Position numbers and translations under genes: made by a program. Positions 31,489-46,895 of a stretch of 64,000 nt of DNA are shown piece by piece (position 1 is the stretch's first letter; every line of letters begins with the position of its first letter). Where the stretch lies: positions 7,719,501 through 7,783,500 of the forward strand of contig NC_046676.1 in the NCBI RefSeq assembly GCF_003369915.1, given 5' to 3'. The notes beneath the pieces were generated by a model that saw only the letters and a program-made list of their open reading frames with translations, was not told the origin of the DNA and made no database searches. The stretch comes from Drosophila miranda (taxonomy: Eukaryota > Arthropoda > Insecta > Diptera > Drosophilidae).

Positions 31489-33572
31489 ATTTAATCGAGT
31501 TTTTGTATTAGATGCGAATAATATAGATGCAAATGTATCTCCTGTATGTGTTTATACTGTACACTATTTATGTATATGTTATTTAAATAAAAAACAGTTT
31601 ACAGAGAAAGATATTTTTGATGGATTGGCATTGCGTGTTAGTGCATGAAATGCATGTATACGTTGACAAATTGTCGTTCACTATTCCATAATCCTTACAA
31701 TGGATTGTATTTTATACTTATCAAACACATATTATATTATAAAATATAATGAAATGATAATTGATAAATGATGACACTGACACTTATTGAAAATGGAACG
31801 GAGCAAATGTATGGAGGAAATGAAATAATGGTTTTAGAACGAAAAAATCTTAAGGCAGTTTCACACGATGGTGTGCCCAGATTTGCGAGTTCCCCCGATA
31901 GTCTTAACTTGTAGTATTTGCTGAAACTTAAGTCAAAATGGGCTTTAAGAAATTTTTGTGTATCAAAATTAGAAGCTTATTAGAAGTAGTTGGTAGGTAG
32001 ACGTTTGAGACATAATATTTAGGAACATTATTTGAAAATTAAACGGATGTCAGTTTCAAAAGAAACAATAAAAAATCCCCCGAAATGAAACGACGACGAC
32101 CCAAAACTATTTTATGTAATAGAGAGATAATGCTGAACATATTACCTAGTTGATTTAATGTTTGTGTGCTTAAATACAACAACAAAGTAATTATGCCCGA
32201 TACACAAAAGGAGTATAGGGGTTAATAGGTGACAGTGTGTAACACTCCATTAAATATATATTTTCAATATTCGAGAAAATCAAAAAGGCAGATATATAGA
32301 AAATGATTATTTTTAGTGGTGTGTTTCTATACTTAATTTAGAATTAGATGTGCTAAAAACATGTTTCAGCTGAAACTGAAAACAACAACCGCTGGCGACA
32401 GCAGATTAGAGAAAGCAAAAAAAAAAATTGTTGCAAGATTTTCGGACCGAGGATATATTAAATATGATAGAGCCGATAAACAGCTGACTGAGCAGCGTAG
32501 CCTATGGTCACACTATGGCGATTGGAGAATTACATACAAAATATATCAGTAATTACATGAGATACATTTTTCGCTAATGAAAGTTTTCGAGATTGGAGGC
32601 CCTAAGCTTTTATTTGGTAGAGGACGAGAAGACGGAAGAAGTCTTGCTGGAATGAAATGATATTAGCGTGTTTTTGATCTCCCTATAATTTTCCCATATA
32701 ATCGGGCTTTATTCGACTGCTCTAATTAGATTAAACTTTACTTTACCATCTGCTGATTTCTGATGATAGTCGGTATTTTATTTATCAAGTCTGAGTACCA
32801 GCTCCTCTTCTCTCTCTCTCTCTCTCTTTTTGTCGGTCTTTACTGCCTGGATATATCCAAGTGAGACTTCGTTCGAGTTAACGACACATCATCCGTGTGT
32901 CGTTTTACAATACAGATAGTCGCGGAAAAATGGTATTTGATATATGTTGTTAGGAAGCATTACATGAAACATAGGAGCATGGAAAAGAAGGAATATTTTT
33001 GTCATATTTACGTTGTGCATATATATGTTTTGTTTTTATCTTCTTCTTTTCGCTTTACCCTATATAGAACTTTTGTCTGTATTCCAACGCAATGAGACTA
33101 GATGTAGCGAGAGATATAAATGCTTTAGTTTTGAATTTTAGAGAGCATACAATATATTGATTCAATTCAGGCTATGAAATAAAATTTGGCTGGACTTAAT
33201 TAGATGTGCGTGTTTTGCAAAACGTCGTTTTGCAACAAATAGTGGTACAACTCTTCAACTGATTGCATTGTGGAGATAACTATATCTGTGGAGATATTAT
33301 GGGAACTGGGAAGAAATTGATAACATATATTTATTTTATACGCTGTTCAAAAAGTTTTACGCATATTAAATGTTATATAGGAAGATAAAAATTGTCTTCT
33401 GTTTGCTACCCGTCTCCATGTTTAATTGAACATATTCTTCTACCACCGTTCCGAAATGTTAGTATCGGCAAACCCTAATAGTGTTCTTCGATGTATACAT
33501 GCAAATATCGATCGTTGCGCATCACTGTCCTTTCCTTCTTTCCGGTGTGGCTCGTTGAATCGGTCAGACAAA
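31489..33572. other. Divergent Rap2l/RpL39 region
   Basis: About 2 kb without a supported coding frame. It contains a perfect Ohler motif-1 element (TGGTCACACTA) at 32505-32515, a TCTCTCTC tract at 32811-32828, and AT-rich DNA. Frames of 60-66 codons at 32361 and 32895 show no known motif. Confidence 0.4.
32505..32515 (+). promoter_or_regulatory. Ohler motif 1 (Motif-1 binding protein element)
   Basis: TGGTCACACTA matches the consensus yGGTCACACTR exactly. Such elements lie at the start sites of fly housekeeping genes. The nearest supported starts are Rap2l (about 1 kb away, minus) and RpL39 (about 1.07 kb away, plus), so an upstream start or an unannotated transcript is possible. Confidence 0.55.
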
Positions 33573-34269
33573 ATGGTGCGTAATCGATGAAATTCTTTGA
33601 AATCATAATACTGTATGTCAAATTTCAATTACTAAAACAAATATACTGTCTTTCTCCACTAGGCTGCACATAAATCGTTCAGAATAAAGCAGAAATTGGC
33701 TAAAAAGCTGAAGCAGAACAGATCGGTTCCGCAATGGGTTCGCCTACGTACTGGAAACACAATCCGGTAAGTAATGCTAATATCTCAATTAGCTGAAAAT
33801 CTTGTACTGAAGTCGTGGTATCATGTTTTGAGGGCCTTGTCCATTTTCTTTGGTTTCCCTTTGTTATTAAAGCACTTCAATTTTACCAATTAACTTATTT
33901 GTGCACCAGTAACGTAGTTATATTCTAAATCGATTGTGTTCATGTAATGTGTTTCTTGTGTGGAAAGTATGTTTTGATGTTTTTTAATGATCTAAAAAAT
34001 ACAAATTTTTACGCGCTGGCACGTGGCACGTATCAAGACTGATAACAAAGTTTGCCGCCACGGATAAAACAAAAACAAAACGTCTATTTGCGGTTAGTTG
34101 TAATAAATAGCTTGAATTTTTAGACATGTGATAGTAGGCGCAGAATATTATTAAACTCTTACCAAAGACACAAATAGACAATTTCATGATTATTAATATT
34201 CGTTTAACTTTTATTTCTAGGTACAACGCTAAGCGTCGTCACTGGAGGCGCACCAAGTTGAAGCTGTAA
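33573..34269 (+). CDS. RpL39: Ribosomal protein L39 (eL39)
   Basis: Component of the large ribosomal subunit lining the peptide exit tunnel. Exons: 33573-33575, 33663-33766, 34221-34269; 51 residues, the universal length. The first coding exon contains only the ATG, followed directly by GTGCGT. Exon 2 starts [19 protein letters not shown], and the protein ends RRTKLKL. Highly basic, as expected. The pyrimidine tract CCTTTCCTTCTTTCC just upstream (33529-33543) fits the TCT initiator of ribosomal protein genes. Polyadenylation signal AATAAA at 34330-34335. Confidence 0.98.
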
Positions 34270-35145
34270 GCAGCTGATGTAGACGCATTTAATCCTGTGG
34301 AAATGCTAAATATCTTTTCAAGAATATAAAATAAAGATTCGTTACCGAAGTTCGGATTAAATATATGGTTTAATTTATGATGCACATGGATCTGGGATAT
34401 GCGCAAATCAAGCATTACAAAAAAGATTACCGGCCACAGTAAATTTGACGGCATTCTTGTTAGCCAGGAGTTGCCCTGCTACGAGTACTGCTCTATATCC
34501 CATTAAATTATAAAATTCGACCAAAGTTAAGGCATTCTAAAACTTATTTGTCCTAGTGGAGGGTGGCGCAAACGTATGTGTTGGTCAATCACCCCGATAG
34601 CAGTGAAATCTATATATGATAGCCAATGGTGCATCTTAAAGTAAATATATAATACTCTTCGATATTTGCACTGCCCACTGTTCGTCTATATATGCCTTCG
34701 TCTCTTCATTTCGCATTGTATCGATCTCTCGGGCTCATTCAAACTTTCTTGCATTGGGCCCCGCTAGACTTTGATTAGAATGCACATTGTCAACGAACAT
34801 TCTTCAACAAGACAATGTCTGAAATCAATCCATTTAGTCCTGATCTACATAAATACCAACTGGAACCTTTCATTGGGTCGACGTTGCTGTAGTTATCACT
34901 CCCAGTAGACTTTAACCACCTGCTATTAGTCAAAGTTCCCATAATCTCGGCTGAATCCGACCACTTGCTATTACTGAAGACCGTAGTGAGCCTCGATGAT
35001 TGTTTTTTTATTTGGCCATTCCTTTCATTTTTGTTTCACTTTGTGCACTATGTATATAGACGAAGTAAAATGCATTCCCGAGTAATTCAGTTATTACAAA
35101 GTGTAACACAAACGATTTATTTAGTCTTTGTCAAAAAGAAATCGT
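34270..35145. other. Convergent RpL39/RpL12 3' region
   Basis: About 880 bp between the two stop codons. Contains the RpL39 signal at 34330-34335 and the RpL12 signal (AATAAA, minus) at 35116-35121, leaving about 750 bp between transcript ends. No coding frame supported. Confidence 0.45.
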
Positions 35146-35890
35146 TTATTCTGCGGGGACCTCGAGCGAGCCGTCATTGAGCTCGTCAATAACATCATGG
35201 GGATGTTTGCCATCGACAGTGCATCCAACGCTCTGGGCGGTGCCCAGGACTTCTTTGCAGGTTCCTTTCAGTTCACGGGCCATCGACCTGGGCCTCATTG
35301 TACGTGCAATGGCCAAGATATCTTCAAAGGCGATGTTGCCACTGTGCTTAACTGGAATAAGACACGAATTTAGAAATCGGATACTGCACTGGATATACCC
35401 AGAGGTATAAACTTACTATTCTTTTGCTTCTTGCGATCACGTGGAGGTTCCTTCAGGGCCTTGATGATCAGAGACGCAGCCGATGGAACCACAGAGATGG
35501 TTGCCTGTCTGTTTTGAATTGTCAGACACACGGTGATCTTCAGACCTTTCCAGTCGGAAGTAGCCTTGGCAATGTCATCACCTACTTTTTTAGGGGACTG
35601 AAGTCATTTTGTTGAGACCGTTCCGGCAGGTAAACAAATCACATATGTACTCACCAGACCAAGTGGACCGATTTTAGGGGCAAGGGAAGATGTAGCTCCA
35701 ACTTCGCCACCCACACATCGCATGTACACTGAAATTTGAAAGTAACACAGAATTTTTAATAGACATTTTTAAAATGAATTGGCATGCAAAAATTTACACA
35801 TTTATTTATCAGTAATTTTGTAAATATATGTACAACGAAATACTTAAACGTACCCAATTTTACTTCCGTAGGATCAAATTTGGGAGGCAT
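35146..35890 (-). CDS. RpL12: Ribosomal protein L12 (uL11)
   Basis: Large-subunit protein at the base of the P stalk, in the GTPase-associated centre. Exons: 35890-35854, 35728-35655, 35597-35417, 35351-35146; in phase, 165 residues, the normal length. Starts [20 protein letters not shown] and contains the uL11 signature region ([20 protein letters not shown]) with the rRNA-binding half near the end ([18 protein letters not shown]). Ends LEVPAE. Four exons in 745 bp. No oddities. Confidence 0.98.
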
Positions 35891-36994
35891 TGTTGTATCG
35901 TGGCTCAAAAGGCTGCTGTAATGTTAAGATTACATTAATATTAGACGATTTCTTTATAGACATATTTAGCTCTGTACTGTACCGCAAAAAGACACACAGA
36001 AAAAGAAAGAAGAAGCTTATCGATTTCCGGTTAGTGTGTGTTATTACCACCTATCGTCGACACTTATCGAAAATAAAAATAATACAAATCGTTATTACTA
36101 CTATCGAATGGAACGTGGAAGTGAAACTAATATTAATAATAATATAAGAGCAATAATAGTTGGTTTTACTCAATGATTTTAGTTTGTTTTTTATCAGATT
36201 TATTCGTGTAAAAATAAGTTATGATTTTAACCATATAAATAGTTCGTTGTGAAATGAACTGAAATGCGATGGTAAGGTCACTCAAAAAATTAGCGTGTCT
36301 GCTCAGTGATGGTCACTCTATTCTTTGTTTATTGTTTACATACATACATACCGACCATGTTTTATTTGCTAATTTAACCGTTTTTCAGCCATTGAATAAC
36401 GTAAGAGCATGTATTTACTCGTATATATACTTGATTATTTTAGCTTATATTCTTTTTCTGTAATTTGACCATTCGATGGGCCTATGTATGTACGCACATA
36501 CGTAGCGTTGATTTCGGCCCAAGCTACGTTTGGGCGAAAATATTTGTATTGATCAAAATATTCAGCGTCCACTAGTCCACGATTTCCGTTCGTGTATCCG
36601 TCACGACCTACCTTCACCAAGAAATTCAAGACCAAATCAGATACATACATATATACATATGTATGCATTACCGGCCGGCAGCCGGGTGCAAAGGCTTTAA
36701 TATCGTTTTGTCTATATGTGTATGGAAAGTTCAAGAGGCAAAGCAAGTTCAGTTCACTCCTCATTAAGATTAAAACTGTAGCGATTGATGTTGACGTTTA
36801 GGTAAAAAATTTTATTGGCAAACGTTTATTTTGTTACTTAGTTATTCAAACATGGATGCTTCGAGTTTCTGTTTTATTTATTACGATCTTCAGAACCAGA
36901 TTTAAGATGTAGAGCCAACTAGCCTATAACAGCATCTTTGAATAAATTTGCTTCAGATGTAAATGCAACAGAAATTAACGGCAACACGTTTAGT
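35891..36994. other. Intergenic, RpL12 promoter and eIF5A 3' flank
   Basis: Near-DRE words TTATCGATTT (36016-36025) and CTTATCGA (36063-36070) sit upstream of RpL12. A minus-strand ATG frame 36764-36435 of 109 codons contains a less repetitive block (about 36500-36640); it has no recognised domain and I do not call it. Several AATAAA signals for eIF5A occur near 36873. Confidence 0.4.
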
Positions 36995-37843
36995 TTATTT
37001 GTCCAGAGCCGTATTGTTCTTAGTTGCAATAACGCACTCCTCTCCACATGCTTTAAGCACAGTGCACTGCAAAAAGGGGAAATGAATAAATATGAACAAA
37101 TGCCAGTAGGTTTTTAAATATTTAAAGTATCTTACCAGTAACTCCTTGCCATTATCAAAATCAGCACGTAATGATTCGCCAATCTCACCATCTGGTACCT
37201 TCAAGTCTTCACGCAAGTCTCCGCCGTCCGACATTAGGGTGAGGAAGTTGTCGTCACTGACGGCAATCAACTGGAAGTCTTCACGTTTAACATGGGGAAC
37301 ATCCATGTTATGAGTAGATGGGCAAATATCCTCATATCTGTAATAAAAAGCAACAAAATACACGTGTGTTAAGAAATGTCAAGGTGCTTTGCCTGCAATC
37401 AAAATTTTTATTATAAATGCAATATGTTTTGGACATATTTGTATGTATTGGTCAGAAACTGGTTCGTACGTCGCTTTTAATTTGGTTTCTTTCTTAAGGC
37501 GCTTCGTGATAATTTTGAGATAAGATTATCACGCCATATAGAACTTACATATACATACACACAAATACGAACGTCCTAATACAAATGTTAGGAAAACGTC
37601 GATTTCGCGTTAAATAAAGCACATAAAACATACTTACTTCTTGTTGGAAAAAATATCAATTCCAACCATATGAACTTTAGCATGTCCGTGCTTTCCGGTC
37701 TTGGATGTAGACATCTCGACGATTTTGCATGGCCTCGACTTCAACATAACAAATCCGTTTTTGCGTAGGGCCGAGCATTGCATCGGATAAGTAGTCGATG
37801 CTCCGGAATCGGCCGTGTCAAAATGATCGTCTAGGTCTGCCAT
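36995..37843 (-). CDS. eIF5A: Translation factor eIF5A (hypusine protein)
   Basis: Binds the ribosomal E site and relieves stalling at polyproline and other difficult motifs; also acts in termination. Exons: 37843-37638, 37337-37136, 37066-36995; in phase, 159 residues. The hypusine site is Lys51 in the intact signature T-G-K51-H-G-H-A-K. An SH3-like N-terminal domain and an OB-fold C-terminal domain follow ([19 protein letters not shown]; ends NNTALDK). The start ATG is at MADLDDHFD, which fits the fly protein. Confidence 0.98.
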
Positions 37844-38661
37844 ATCTGCCGACACAAGAATGTATTGATTAGTTAATTTACTTGTTACCAGCCTCGCACA
37901 AGAGCACTGAAGTACATTCACATGCTACATATGTATATCCATTCATAAATTTGCAAGTTCATTGGCATATGTATGTATGTATGTAAATACATGTCTGCAT
38001 ATGTATATTCCGAAATACATATGTACACACACACACACACACTTAGTTTAAAATTGGCAAGTTACACTGCAATGTTCCATTATTTACTTTGCTAAAATTG
38101 TTGAGACATAGGACAATGCCAAGACCTGATCATTTTGTGTACTCAAGATATGTACATATGTGTGTATGTCTGTATGTACACACTTTCTTCCACCTAGATT
38201 GCACATGAATGCAGTCATAGGTTAATTTTATTGCCGACTGCATTTTAACATTTCAAGCGCACAACCAAGGGGTTAAAACTTTTATCAAGTATGCCGAATG
38301 AATTTGCAAATTTTTAAGCCGCAAATTTTTAAAAATAGCACACCTACTTGTGAATCAAGCGACTGTTCCAACCGAAGATGTAAAACGAAAGAACCCTGCT
38401 ATCGAATGAGACTCACGTTTTGTTTCCGGTCGATAATCAACAAAACAGGAATGCCCAATGCCACTCTGAATTTTTCTTAATGTGCTCATCCGATAGATTA
38501 TCATTTTTTGGAACGATGAAACTAAACTAATTCGAATTGACGATAGTTTCCTAAATTATTTAATTCAGCAAATACATGAATAAAACTAACGTTTGAAAGG
38601 TGCGAAATAATATCTCTGTTATTTTAAATATTGACATGTATATGTAATTGTAACTGTTTTC
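37844..38661. other. Intergenic, eIF5A upstream
   Basis: Simple repeats dominate: CATATGTATGTATGTATG near 37970 and an (AC)n tract at 38026-38042. No coding frame is supported. Confidence 0.45.
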
Positions 38662-40618
38662 TTATTGTTGGTTAACTTTTTTAAAATAAACTTCAATTGG
38701 AAGGGACGGAATTACGGTATCATTTTCTATGTAATTTATCTTTTTTCCGCTGTGCGTGTGTGACTTTAGTTTCAATATTGGTTGTTTCAGCTTAATGTTG
38801 CCGCTAGATATAGTCATAATAGCCGATTCTGTGACCAACGTTGCTTTGTCTTCTATTATTCCGTCTGCCCGTGATCGAAGACCATTACTGTTGCTAGATT
38901 TCGTTGAGTTGCGTACGTGTGCGTGTTCGGTATCTTCAATTGTCTTGGACTTGCGAGTTGTAGCAGTTGAACGACGTTTAAATTTGCTGCTAAAGTCATT
39001 TTCACTTGTAATATTCTTTAACGGTTCGGGCAAAATTGTAGTATTTAATTGTTTCCGTCTTTGAAAGATCCTGCTTGTTTTTTTTTGCTTCAGTTTAAAA
39101 TTACTTGTTTCAGTAATGTTGCGTGTAATTTCAACGGGAGTTTTTTTTGTTGATGTTATAATGCGGGCTTTTCTAAATGTCCGCTTTAGCTTAGTCCTCA
39201 TCGTCGCTGGAATCGTGGACGTTGACGTTTCATTTAATTTATTATAATTGTCACTACTAGCTATTTCGGTCTTATTTTGTCGGTATTTCGGGGTTTCTTT
39301 TGTGGTTACAATATTTTTGAAATGTAGTTTTAGTGATTTTAATTTTCTCCGCATTATTGATGTCATATTTTTTCTAACTTTTTCCGGTTTTAGGATGGGT
39401 TTAAAGGATTCTGTTGTTACAATTGGTAAGTAAGATGGATTTTCTTTGATTGTTTGCACTGTTGTCCAATTTTTGTAATTTTCTAATATAAGTGGGAATT
39501 CAGTTGTTTCTGTAGAGATAACGGGATTCGCGCTGCTGCTGTACTCGACATCAAAAACGGTCATTGTTGTCTGTATCGGGATCGGGATCGTCGCTTCTGT
39601 CGTTGGTATCGCTTTAGTTGTAGTCTGAAGAACCTCAGTAGTAATGGAAGGGGGCATTTCAGTTGTTATAATAATTGGTTTCAGACGATAATCATTGGTT
39701 TCTTTTGCTGAATTGTCTGTAAACCTATTCCCTGAACGAGGTAGAATCACATCATCAAGGGTAAAGTAGGTGTGAGTAATATAATTTAAGTATGGAAGGC
39801 TAGTTGTTGTCAGTGCTAAATCGCTGGCCACGCTATTTAAGCTGCGAGTATATTCCTCTCTTGGAAAACGATTTAAAGTATTCTTGAAACAGTCATCTGG
39901 TGTTCTTGTATTTGTTATACTTTCTTGGCATAAGGACCAGCCATTATTTGAAAAGTCCGAGTAATTCCTCTTATTCTCGACGCCCTTTGAAAATTCAGGA
40001 TTGGGAATCGTTCCTGCTGTCAGAGGTACAAAGGGGTTGATGGGGCCCAGGCTGTAGTCCGTTGTAGTTGTTGGCGTAGTTGGAACAGTGTTAACATTTC
40101 TGAAGACGCTTCTGGAAAATCATATAGACGTCAATGATTAAAATGCTATTATACATTTTAATAGATACCTTTTGGAAGATCCATATATATCATGGTATGG
40201 TGTAGGAGAATGTACATATCTGGGTAGCATGTGGATATTACGCATAAAGTTTTTTAATCGCATTTTTCCAACTAAAATTGGAGTCCTGGCATTGTACCAA
40301 TAGAATTTTCTCAAAGCATTTGGTTGTTGTCTGTAGAACATGTAATGTGGGGGATCTACAGGCCACATCTAAAGAATTAATTTTGGTTTATTGAAAAGTT
40401 TTCGTACTCTTCTTGGATAAATGTTCAATTTTCAAATCATACCTGTCTACTCGGTCCAATGTAGGTAGAAGATGCAGTTATGTTAACTAGTACAAAAGTG
40501 ATGCCTAATGTAATATAATCCAATTGAAGTAAAAATATCCGTACATGTTAGGTTCTTAGCATCTCTTACCTATTGTCATGTAAATGACAAAAATATTAAC
40601 TTTCACTTTCCCCAACAT
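38662..40618 (-). CDS. Secreted or membrane Thr/Ser-rich protein, function unknown
   Basis: Four exons in phase: 40618-40570, 40504-40443, 40368-40169, 40111-38662; 586 residues. The first two exons give MLGKVKVNIFVIYMTIGITFVLVN, a signal peptide or membrane anchor. Exon 3 is basic and aromatic-rich (PVDPPHYMFYRQQP...). Exon 4 is a long Thr/Ser/Pro stretch with TTP, TTT and TTE clusters typical of mucin-like O-glycosylation, followed by a Lys/Arg-rich half with repeated RxKLK and KTxx motifs and an ending GKKINYIENDTVIPS. Two Cys (WSLCQES, DDCFKN) lie in exon 4. No enzyme or adhesion domain is recognised. It resembles in style, but not by clear alignment, the gene at 7409-10198. Confidence 0.75.
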
Positions 40619-41288
40619 ATTGGTCAATACCTTTTTGCTGCAGACTACAAAAGACTACTTGCACTAACTAGTAAGCTCTGTATCTGAAGTACTCCCATTT
40701 TGCTATCTTGTTGTAATACATATCGATGTGTCTATGTAGGCAACAACGTTAATACAGATGACTGAAGTATTGTTAACTTGGTAATCATTCACTCTGAAAA
40801 GGTATAATATCATTATATTCAATCTATCCATTCATCTTCATTTTTAAATTTCTAAAGCATTGATGTATCAATCAGGTTTAACCAGCAGCTGATAGATGTA
40901 TTTAAATAATTATGACTAGATAAGTGTTGATATTTTATGAATGACCTTTCCACATACATACATTTGATTAAGTGTAAGTGATCTTGTTTTAGGAGTTTGC
41001 AGATGCTGTTTGCAATCTCTTATTTCTCGGCGTGTGGGCTATGAAGCATGAAAATACACGCTTGGGCAAGCTCATCTTCTCTTTGGTAATTGTTGCATCT
41101 CTGCATCATCCTTATACCCTTGCCTGAAGTACGTATGATTATTCACCACGTTTAACAGAAGTATGGGCGTCCTCGGGAACCACACAAAATACATGTAGAA
41201 GAACTAATTGCACTAAGCACGGAATGTAGGGGGTAATTATATCATTTCATTGCCTTTTGATATTGATTTAAGCAAACGGTAAAAACTT
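40619..41288. other. Divergent promoter region, Thr-rich gene and ppk29
   Basis: AT-rich, no coding frame supported. Confidence 0.4.
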
Positions 41289-43209
41289 ATGGGAACAATG
41301 GCAGGAAAATATTGCAAAGCTGCTATAGGATTTTTACTAAACAGCTTTTCCAACAGAAGGTATGTTTTAATTTCACAAATATACTTACAAAGTTTTACAA
41401 TAATAATAATAAGTTAAACAATACAGATACTTCTTTTGGCTACAACGAATCGATTACTCTCATTTAATTTCAGGTTTTTTTGGATATGTGTGATCCTTCT
41501 TTCCGCTTGGAATATGACTACGATTTTTCTTCTTATGAAGAACAGATCTGATACAGATTCGACAAGCATTGGGGTAACCACGTCGTATCTTAGTTGGATA
41601 AATACCTTCCCTGCCGTTAGCTTATGCTTGTCTAAAAACAGGATTACAAAAGAGTTTTCGGAAGCAGTGAAACGTCGCGCTGCTAACAACCAGTCTCCTT
41701 CGTATACATACATAAGAACATTGTATGATTACCTCTTTATAAATCCAAATAACTTGTATTTAAAAGAAGAATACTGCAAGGACTTCAATTCGACCTGTGG
41801 AGTTGATATTTTAGACATGAGGAAAGAGGTACATATTTCCAGTTGCACAGATGTACTCGTAATATTATCTCGTATCATAGTTGTTTGCCAGCTCGTGTAC
41901 AGAGTTTATGGAACAAATTTACTTCTCTGAAAAACTTATACCCAACTGCGAGGAAATATTCAAGTTTCACGAACTAGAAATGGGATATTGCTTTCTAGCC
42001 AATAACTTGATTGATTAGTAAGTATCAAAGGTATAAAACCAATATTTTGGCAGATTATTAATATTGTAAAATTTGTATAGTCAAAAGATCGAAAAAATGC
42101 CTTTGGTATATTCTTCATTGGACGAATACCGGAATTTAAGATTAGTTCTTCGAAGTGGCCTAATATATCGATATGATGTATGTATAAATGATATAAATGT
42201 ATAATGAAACTCAAAAATGGAACATGTATTTATAATAATGATTGTAGCTATACATTCACAGCCCTGAAAACCAGCCTTATTTTAATGCTTTATCCTATAC
42301 GATTACATCGGATCCATCAGTACACAGTTTCAATGTGGAAGGAATAGACAACCACCACGATGTTATTGATGAACCAGTTTCTCAACGAATGTGCAAATTC
42401 GACACGGAGACCAATGACAATAAAGTTCTGTACAGGCAAGTCATCAGTACTTTGTTGTAATACTGCATACACATACGTATAAGAGATATTAATCTAAAAT
42501 TTTTCCAGTTTTTCCTCATGCATGTCCGAAATTCGAAGTGAAATTGAAATGAAACTCTGCAACTGTACTTTATTTAACCAGAGAGAAAAAAGTATTTGCA
42601 TTCTCATAAAATGATCATAAAATCTGTTTCCAATCTATCTTATTTCTAACTTAATTTAGATCCTCTAAAATATTGCGGAGTTGAAGGGATCGTGTGCTTG
42701 GACAAAGGTATTCTAGTTATTCCAAAGTAAATGCATTCTAAATTTTGGATATAAAATTCTTCCAGAAAATCTAGCAACTAAAGTAAAGAGCTATGTTGGT
42801 TCTAATATGGTATGCTTACCATCCTGCATGGAACAACAGATAAGCTACGTTGGGTAAGTGAAAAAGTTTATTTTGAAACGGGTTACGCCAACTAAAACAT
42901 CCAAGGTCTCGAGAAAAAAATTTCAACGAATACGGAGATTCAATCATGGTCGAAATCGAAATAACATCACCACCAACAGCCAGATATTTCAGAGCAGTCA
43001 CACAAACAAAATTGGATTTAGTAGGTAAGATGTTATTTTCCAAAAGTTCTTGGAATTAGCATTTTTGTAGAGTTTATTTAAAAATACATTTTTGATTTCC
43101 AGTTGCCATTGGTGGTGTAATTGGCCTTTTCACTGGAGCATCCTTGTTGAACATCTTGGAAATTATTTCAATGATTTTTTCTAAGATTAGGCTTATGTTT
43201 AAAAACTAA
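41289..43209 (+). CDS. ppk29: Pickpocket 29, DEG/ENaC-family channel subunit
   Basis: Amiloride-sensitive sodium-channel family; ppk29 acts in gustatory and pheromone neurons in flies. Ten exons: 41289-41359, 41474-41828, 41881-42017, 42081-42177, 42248-42435, 42509-42591, 42660-42707, 42766-42853, 42906-43024, 43103-43209; in phase, 430 residues. TM1 is at about residues 25-44 (FFWICVILLSAW). The extracellular Cys-rich part includes CSFSS-type spacing and CNCTLF...YCG...CL. TM2 contains the selectivity filter G-A-S (TGASLLNIL). Intron 5 has a GC donor (AGGCAAGT). The identity as ppk29 rests on convergence with sei, the known neighbour. The exon 2/3 boundary was chosen for phase. Two in-frame ATGs (41289, 41298) could start. 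Confidence 0.88.
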
Positions 43210-43523
43210 ACTAGTCGCATACCCGGTACTCAGTTTCCACATAGCACATTCCGTCGAATCTCTCTCTCCCTCGTTCCACCAACGAATTTACATCCGGCGG
43301 TTATATCGCGCCCACTCCACCAGAGTGCACACTGGTCGAGGAAGATTGTGAGAGAGAGAGAGAGAGAGATCTAAACGCATCTAAAATACCATTTAATATA
43401 CCATAATTTTTTACATACCGGATATAAATACATTTTAATTTGCTGGTTGTACAGACTTAGGTGCAAGGTGCTTTTGTGCCTTTTAAATGGCCATATACAT
43501 CTGCAATCTAATCGTATCTGTGC
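43210..43523. other. ppk29/sei convergent 3' region
   Basis: Expected to be transcribed from both strands. It includes a (GA)n tract at 43350-43368 and an ATTAAA on the minus strand (43434-43439) that could end sei. The first AATAAA on the plus strand after the ppk29 stop is at 43667-43672, inside the sei gene. Confidence 0.55.

Positions 43524-46895
<3,372 letters not shown>

Noticed and set aside
32361-32552. A 63-codon plus-strand ATG frame.
   Set aside because: Basic composition but no motif, and it spans the motif-1 element; more likely promoter DNA.
38026-38042. CA repeat as a possible CRISPR-like or structured array.
   Set aside because: It is an ordinary dinucleotide microsatellite; no spacers or long repeats exist anywhere in the window.
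43350-43368. GA-repeat tract as a GAGA-factor promoter element.
   Set aside because: It sits in a convergent 3' region with no start site nearby; a simple repeat is the simpler reading.
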